From contig JBJKZD010000004.1 in NCBI GenBank assembly GCA_045560765.1, forward strand, positions 1-64,000: a stretch of 64,000 nucleotides of DNA. Reading direction: 5' to 3'. The translations under genes were made by a program, and so were the position numbers. This DNA comes from UBA9926 sp913064795 (GTDB taxonomy: Bacteria; Pseudomonadota; Gammaproteobacteria; Pseudomonadales; Azotimanducaceae). Positions 60,339-64,000 of the stretch are shown piece by piece; positions within the stretch are counted from its first letter, which is position 1; each line of letters opens with the position of its first letter. The notes under the pieces were generated by a model. The model made no database searches and was not told where the DNA came from. It was given only the letters and a program-made list of their open reading frames with translations.

Positions 60339-62750
60339 CTAATCCATAGGGCCAATGGGTTGCATTGACTTTTGAAGGGAACCCACGGTTCGAATCCAAG
60401 GTTCAACCCCATTATCGAACTGCGACATCCAGGACTGCTTGGCATCACTCGCCAGCTGAATATCATCGAACGTGTCAAGCACAAGGACGAAAAGTGGTTT
60501 TTTGAGTGGTTGAACCTTGAGCACCATGGGTTCAGCGAGATCGACTGAGGATGCAAAGCTTAGGATGCCACGAAGGGTTTTATCGGCCTTAAGCTGTACC
60601 GCAAAATCATCCAAAGGCAGATCCATGAAATAGTCATAAGTCGCATCCCCGGAAGTCGCTGGGCTCTCTAGCGCATCATAGGCGATCACTGAATCGGAAC
60701 GGGTCAATTGATCCAGTCGCGCAAGGTCCGCAACGGCTTGCGCTGGAGCTCGAGGCGCTTGAGCTTTTGTGGCGGTCAATCGTGCAGGGTTGCCAGTCGC
60801 TGCAACTTGAGTCGGCGCAGTAATTATCCTCGGTGGTGCGTCGAGCGGGCTTTGTGCGGGTGTCGTCACGCCAACTTCTAAACTTGCCAACTGAGAAACC
60901 GAAGCTTCACGCGTTTCGGCATCCGCGATGAAGATTTCCGCCAGAGAGGTCTTAGCCGGTAAGGGTCTAGTCGCTGGCACAACAATGTCTGATACGATTC
61001 TATCGAGCGACCCCACTGCAGTGTCTAGGTCAACGGATGGTCCTTGTTTTGTCGATGCTGCATCAAAATTAATCGGTGGGGACGAGGGCCCAACTTGTCG
61101 CCTCACAGTCGACACATCAATAAAAATGCCTTGAACCTGATCGACGACTAACGCGGCCGTTGATTTCTCAAGCTCAGAACTAGGGATAGGTGTAGGGCGA
61201 GGGCTACCGGTGGATGGATCCGACTCGACATCCGACAGCACGATAGCAGCAGGGCTGGCTAAAGTCGAAGCTTGATCGCTAGCCGAAACAAAGGGGGCAA
61301 CGATCGGTAGCGCCTCTGTGATTGTGGGTGACATTAGGGCAGCTGCAATGCTTTTGATTTGTGGTTCGCCGGACAGCTGATGGTGGAGATTATGGTTATC
61401 GGTCATCGAGTGATCGTGAGCCAACAATCCCGTGATCGCGGACTTTCGGCTGACTTCACTGGTTGGATTTTGATGAATGGCCAGGACCGCAGAGGAGATG
61501 CCGATTCTAGATTTAGGTTGAGCAGCTTTTGGGGACGCCGCAATCAGGTGTCGGATGGAAGTGCTCTCTGGAACGCTCAGGAGAGCCCCTAGTTCCGACT
61601 GACTTTTGGAATTTAAAATGCTCTCGACTGCGACGCTTTCGATGGTGGGTATACCAGGGACGACCGATAAGGGCGCTGCCGTTTGTTGCTCCTCGACAGA
61701 CGACGTATCTGGTGCAAACACAATAGGTCGCAATTGCGGGTCAGTATTCACGATGGGCTTCAGCACCAGGTGATGTGTAATCGCCGCGATTTCAATGGGC
61801 GAGCCGTTGTCTGTGATGGCTGACTGAGGCTTGATCGGGGCATAGTGATGGGGGGTTGCTTGAGCTGCCGTTTGTTGAGTTTTGAGGCTCCATGAGCGGT
61901 TAATGGGCTTGGCGTCATGGGGTGCCGGATTCGCTAGATTGATCACAGGCGCTGTTGATCGTGCATTTGGTGGCTCGATAGGCAATTGGCGCGGCAAAAG
62001 CTGCTGTGATTGTAACGCATCCGACGGAAGCATCATGGGCGTTGCTACCCGTGCCTTATCCGTCATTGAGGGAACGGCGATGCCCAATGCTAGATTCAAG
62101 GAGGTCGCGGTTACTTCTGGCAGGCTTTGAGCCTTGAGCATTTCTAGTTCTTCGTCAACTAAATCGATGTTCGGGATTTTGCTCGTGAGCTCTTCAGAAG
62201 ACGTCTTGGGAGGAATGAACTTAATTTCCCGAGCATTGCTTGTCATTGCTCCTGACAGGCTGTCGGTAACCAGTGTGGTGTTAATGGCTTGGGTGGGCTT
62301 TTTGCTCGGCGCACTTTCGTTGGGGATATTGATCTGCAGAGCCGTTGATTGCGCTCTTTCGGACTCGGAAAGCCCATCCGCAGTAGCCGAGCTTAGCAGT
62401 GAAGCGACGCGAGATTCTCGTGGGGGACTTGGATTATCGCTGGTCAGAGAGAAACTGGCTTGAATAGGTTTTAATGGAGCTGTGACGGTCTTCAGTTTAG
62501 TCTCTTCTGGGAATCTATTCGCCTGGGCTTCAGACAGACTCGGGCCGCAAGACCACGCTTCGCCTGCAACCAAGCCGACGCAAAACCATCTTTGGTCGTT
62601 GTCACGGTACATGTTCGTGATTTCGGCGGCACAGGCGGGGTTTGTTGGATCCGAGTCAGCACCATCACAGGGCTTCTGGCTGATTAAATTGCAGCTCGAG
62701 AGCGCGCCGAGAGCCAGAGCGATTGCGATGTAGCGCATATTCGTTTCCAT
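60339..62750 (-). CDS. Large low-complexity lipoprotein with C-terminal SPOR-like domain
   Basis: An 803-residue lipoprotein; the leader ends ALGALSSC-N. A short Cys-containing region (CDGADSDPTNPACAAE, RWFCVG, SCGPS) follows the lipid anchor. Residues about 90-690 are low-complexity Ser/Thr/Ala/Pro-rich, probably unstructured. The last 85 residues have the SPOR pattern: FAVQLKADKTLRGILSF, LFVLVLDTFDDIQLASDAKQSW, EPWIRTVGSLQ. SPOR domains bind denuded glycan strands at division septa. ATG 62750 is listed; ATG 62738 is equally possible and would start directly at the leader. It lies 3 bases upstream of selA, so transcription of selAB may depend on it. A 600-residue tether would let the SPOR domain reach peptidoglycan from the outer membrane. 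Confidence 0.82.
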   Translation of the reverse strand: METNMRYIAIALALGALSSCNLISQKPCDGADSDPTNPACAAEITNMYRDNDQRWFCVGLVAGEAWSCGPSLSEAQANRFPEETKLKTVTAPLKPIQASFSLTSDNPSPPRESRVASLLSSATADGLSESERAQSTALQINIPNESAPSKKPTQAINTTLVTDSLSGAMTSNAREIKFIPPKTSSEELTSKIPNIDLVDEELEMLKAQSLPEVTATSLNLALGIAVPSMTDKARVATPMMLPSDALQSQQLLPRQLPIEPPNARSTAPVINLANPAPHDAKPINRSWSLKTQQTAAQATPHHYAPIKPQSAITDNGSPIEIAAITHHLVLKPIVNTDPQLRPIVFAPDTSSVEEQQTAAPLSVVPGIPTIESVAVESILNSKSQSELGALLSVPESTSIRHLIAASPKAAQPKSRIGISSAVLAIHQNPTSEVSRKSAITGLLAHDHSMTDNHNLHHQLSGEPQIKSIAAALMSPTITEALPIVAPFVSASDQASTLASPAAIVLSDVESDPSTGSPRPTPIPSSELEKSTAALVVDQVQGIFIDVSTVRRQVGPSSPPINFDAASTKQGPSVDLDTAVGSLDRIVSDIVVPATRPLPAKTSLAEIFIADAETREASVSQLASLEVGVTTPAQSPLDAPPRIITAPTQVAATGNPARLTATKAQAPRAPAQAVADLARLDQLTRSDSVIAYDALESPATSGDATYDYFMDLPLDDFAVQLKADKTLRGILSFASSVDLAEPMVLKVQPLKKPLFVLVLDTFDDIQLASDAKQSWMSQFDNGVEPWIRTVGSLQKSMQPIGPMD

Positions 62751-62787
62751 TAACTGATTAGTCCCTGATAGCAGGCATCATAATAGA

Positions 62788-63789
62788 TTATCCGCTGAAT
62801 TCCGAGAGCGGTCGGTGAGCCATCTGAGGGAATAATCCATACACTCCGCCGGTATGCAAAAAGACAACATCGCCGCCGGTAATGCCTTCTTTTTCAATCT
62901 GATCGAGCATGCCTCGAAACGCTTTAGCCGTGTAAACGGGATCAAGGACGACACCTTCGAGTCGGGCGACTTTTTCGATGGTGGCAAAGTCGTCACGAGA
63001 GGCAATCCCGTAACCAGCTCCAATATAGCCGTCGAGCAGCCCGTCCACCTTTGGCGTGACTGATCCCTCGTAATCTCGCCTCCATTGAGCCAAGTCGCAA
63101 TCAAGTTTTTGTCGGAAATGCGCAGCATCTTCAGAAACACAGATGCCTCTGAGCACAGATGAAAGTCCAAATAGCGAGCCTCCGAGCAGTAGCCCACCAA
63201 AGGTTCCACCAGAACCCACTGCCAAAAAGAGGTGACTGGGTTCAATATCTTCTGCAGCATAATCGGCCTTTAACTCTCTGGCGGCGCCGATGTAACCCCA
63301 GAGTCCTAATGCATTACTTGCCCCGATTGGGATGCTATAGGGCGTGTCACCTTGGCCGATATAATGTGCCATCGTTTTTTGATAGGTCTGGTCAAGCTGA
63401 GCAAATTCCTCGCCAGTCGCGTAATGAATCTTTGCCCCCAATAGGTGATCGAGCAGTAGGTTGCCATTAGCAAATTCTTGCGGCCGTCCTCGAAGGATCA
63501 AATGGCTTTGTAGGCCTAACTGCGCCGCAACAAGCGCTGTGGCTCGGCAGTGATTAGATTGTAAACCACCGCTGGTGATCAGGACGTTGGCCCCAAGGGC
63601 AATTGCCTCTGCGAGGACGAATTCTAACTTTCGGATTTTATTACCGCCTCCGATGCCGTCGGTGAGGTCGTCTCGTTTTATCCAAATTCTGGGGCCGCCA
63701 ATCGCCTCCGAGAGCCGATCTAAGGGTTGAAGCGGAGTCGGCAGTCGGGCTAAGTCTAATTTTTCAGGGGTTATCACGGCGGTCACCAT
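62788..63789 (-). CDS. D-cysteine desulfhydrase / ACC-deaminase-like PLP enzyme
   Basis: A 333-residue fold-type II PLP enzyme. IWIKRDDLTDGIGGGNKIRKLEF contains the PLP lysine, and LITSGGLQSNHCRATALVAA the nucleophile and substrate-binding region. A GSGGTFGGLLLG phosphate loop and HTGGVYGLF end the domain. The family releases pyruvate, ammonia and H2S from D-cysteine, and some members act on 1-aminocyclopropane-1-carboxylate. ATG 63789 is used; a TTG at 63798 is in frame. It overlaps the preceding thioesterase by 26 bases and precedes the SPOR lipoprotein and selAB. A role with D-selenocysteine is conceivable from the position but unsupported. Confidence 0.88.
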   Translation of the reverse strand: MVTAVITPEKLDLARLPTPLQPLDRLSEAIGGPRIWIKRDDLTDGIGGGNKIRKLEFVLAEAIALGANVLITSGGLQSNHCRATALVAAQLGLQSHLILRGRPQEFANGNLLLDHLLGAKIHYATGEEFAQLDQTYQKTMAHYIGQGDTPYSIPIGASNALGLWGYIGAARELKADYAAEDIEPSHLFLAVGSGGTFGGLLLGGSLFGLSSVLRGICVSEDAAHFRQKLDCDLAQWRRDYEGSVTPKVDGLLDGYIGAGYGIASRDDFATIEKVARLEGVVLDPVYTAKAFRGMLDQIEKEGITGGDVVFLHTGGVYGLFPQMAHRPLSEFSG

Positions 63790-64000
63790 GAATGACAAAG
63801 CGGCTTGAGGTTGTCATCGCGGTTCCCTCTGGAGTCACAATCTCGGTGAGCAACAGGAGATCTGCTCGCCCCAAGGCTGTTAGATCATGTTCGAAGTTGT
63901 CGATAGAGTCTGGCACCCTGGATCGGCATAAGAGCTCCGAGCGGACTGGTTTTAGAAATGTCGCCTCCGAATGACTAACGACGGTGTTGCCGATTAGGCC
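63764..64000 (-). CDS. 3' end of a hotdog-fold thioesterase-like protein (5' end outside window)
   Basis: The minus-strand frame is open from the window edge to the TGA at 63766-63764 (78 codons). It reads as the second half of a YiiD C-terminal/thioesterase-type hotdog domain: VVSHSEATFLKPVRSELLCRS, an acidic middle, GRADLLLLTEIVTPEGTAM and SRFVIHG as closing strands. It overlaps the D-cysteine desulfhydrase start by 26 bases, so the two are co-translated. The start and active-site region lie beyond the window. The family assignment is by pattern only. Confidence 0.65.
   Translation of the reverse strand, partial: GLIGNTVVSHSEATFLKPVRSELLCRSRVPDSIDNFEHDLTALGRADLLLLTEIVTPEGTAMTTSSRFVIHGDRRDNP

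Noticed and set aside
1..64000. CRISPR arrays, insertion sequences, integrases, prophage, rRNA or tRNA genes
   Set aside because: None was seen; the only tandem repeats are the short ones at 32601-32655 and 36345-36368 and the repeats within coding regions.

Overview
The window looks like chromosome of a free-living, probably marine gammaproteobacterium. This is inferred from gene content: Rieske, SDR and luciferase-like catabolic genes, Mla-type lipid transport, LPP20 and SPOR envelope proteins, two-partner secretion, and large secreted proteins with calcium-binding TSP3 and dockerin-like repeats. There is no rRNA or tRNA to anchor taxonomy. Base composition is moderate and even, and I saw no insertion sequence, phage, CRISPR array or integrase.

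Layout. (1) 1-5.0 kb, + strand: the 3' end of a dockerin-like protein, then a thioredoxin / DUF4266 lipoprotein / DUF3570 barrel / ApbE flavinyltransferase cluster, then a c-type cytochrome with TSP3 and dockerin-like repeats. (2) 5.2-14.1 kb: a loose catabolic set with two SDRs, a Rieske oxygenase alpha subunit, a VOC protein, a luciferase-like monooxygenase, a zinc alcohol dehydrogenase, a DUF938 methyltransferase and a PPOX-fold protein. (3) 14.8-32.4 kb, + strand: giant secreted proteins. These are a protein with two HExxH sites and its lipoprotein partner, a HYR/Calx-beta protein with a JDVT-CTERM-like tail beside its probable glutamic intramembrane protease, a CHAT protease / TpsB / TpsA operon, and a PPC/TSP3/dockerin-like protein. 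(4) 32.8-37.5 kb, + strand: an envelope locus with a TPR-SLH protein, two LPP20-type proteins and a murein transglycosylase broken by two apparent frameshifts. (5) 37.5-43.2 kb, mostly - strand: a phosphatase, a GH4 glycosidase, a crotonase, an SDR and an FMN 2-hydroxyacid oxidase. (6) 43.3-48.8 kb, + strand: overlapping MBL hydrolase, membrane M28 peptidase and PlpD-type patatin. (7) 56.8-48.8 kb, - strand: an apparent operon of TPR protein, MlaE permease, a degenerate MlaF ATPase, MlaD, a large GNA1162-like lipoprotein, a third LPP20 protein, a DUF4384 protein and a peroxiredoxin. (8) 64.0-57.1 kb, - strand: a thioesterase fragment, D-cysteine desulfhydrase, a SPOR lipoprotein, selA and selB.

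Three points stand out. First, the peroxiredoxin at 49442-48819 is split by one TGA exactly where the peroxidatic cysteine belongs. The frame continues intact, a hairpin with a GU-containing loop lies 13 nt downstream of the TGA, and selA and selB lie 8 kb away, so it is very probably a selenoprotein. Second, that gene ends an unusual Mla-like operon whose ATPase has lost the Walker A lysine, the ABC signature and the H-loop histidine. The operon also carries an LPP20 protein whose two paralogues lie in region 4. Together they suggest an undescribed envelope system. Third, four proteins share a dockerin-like module, and two carry a domain that looks cohesin-like. One of these two is the JDVT-CTERM protein, which suggests a non-cellulosomal surface assembly.
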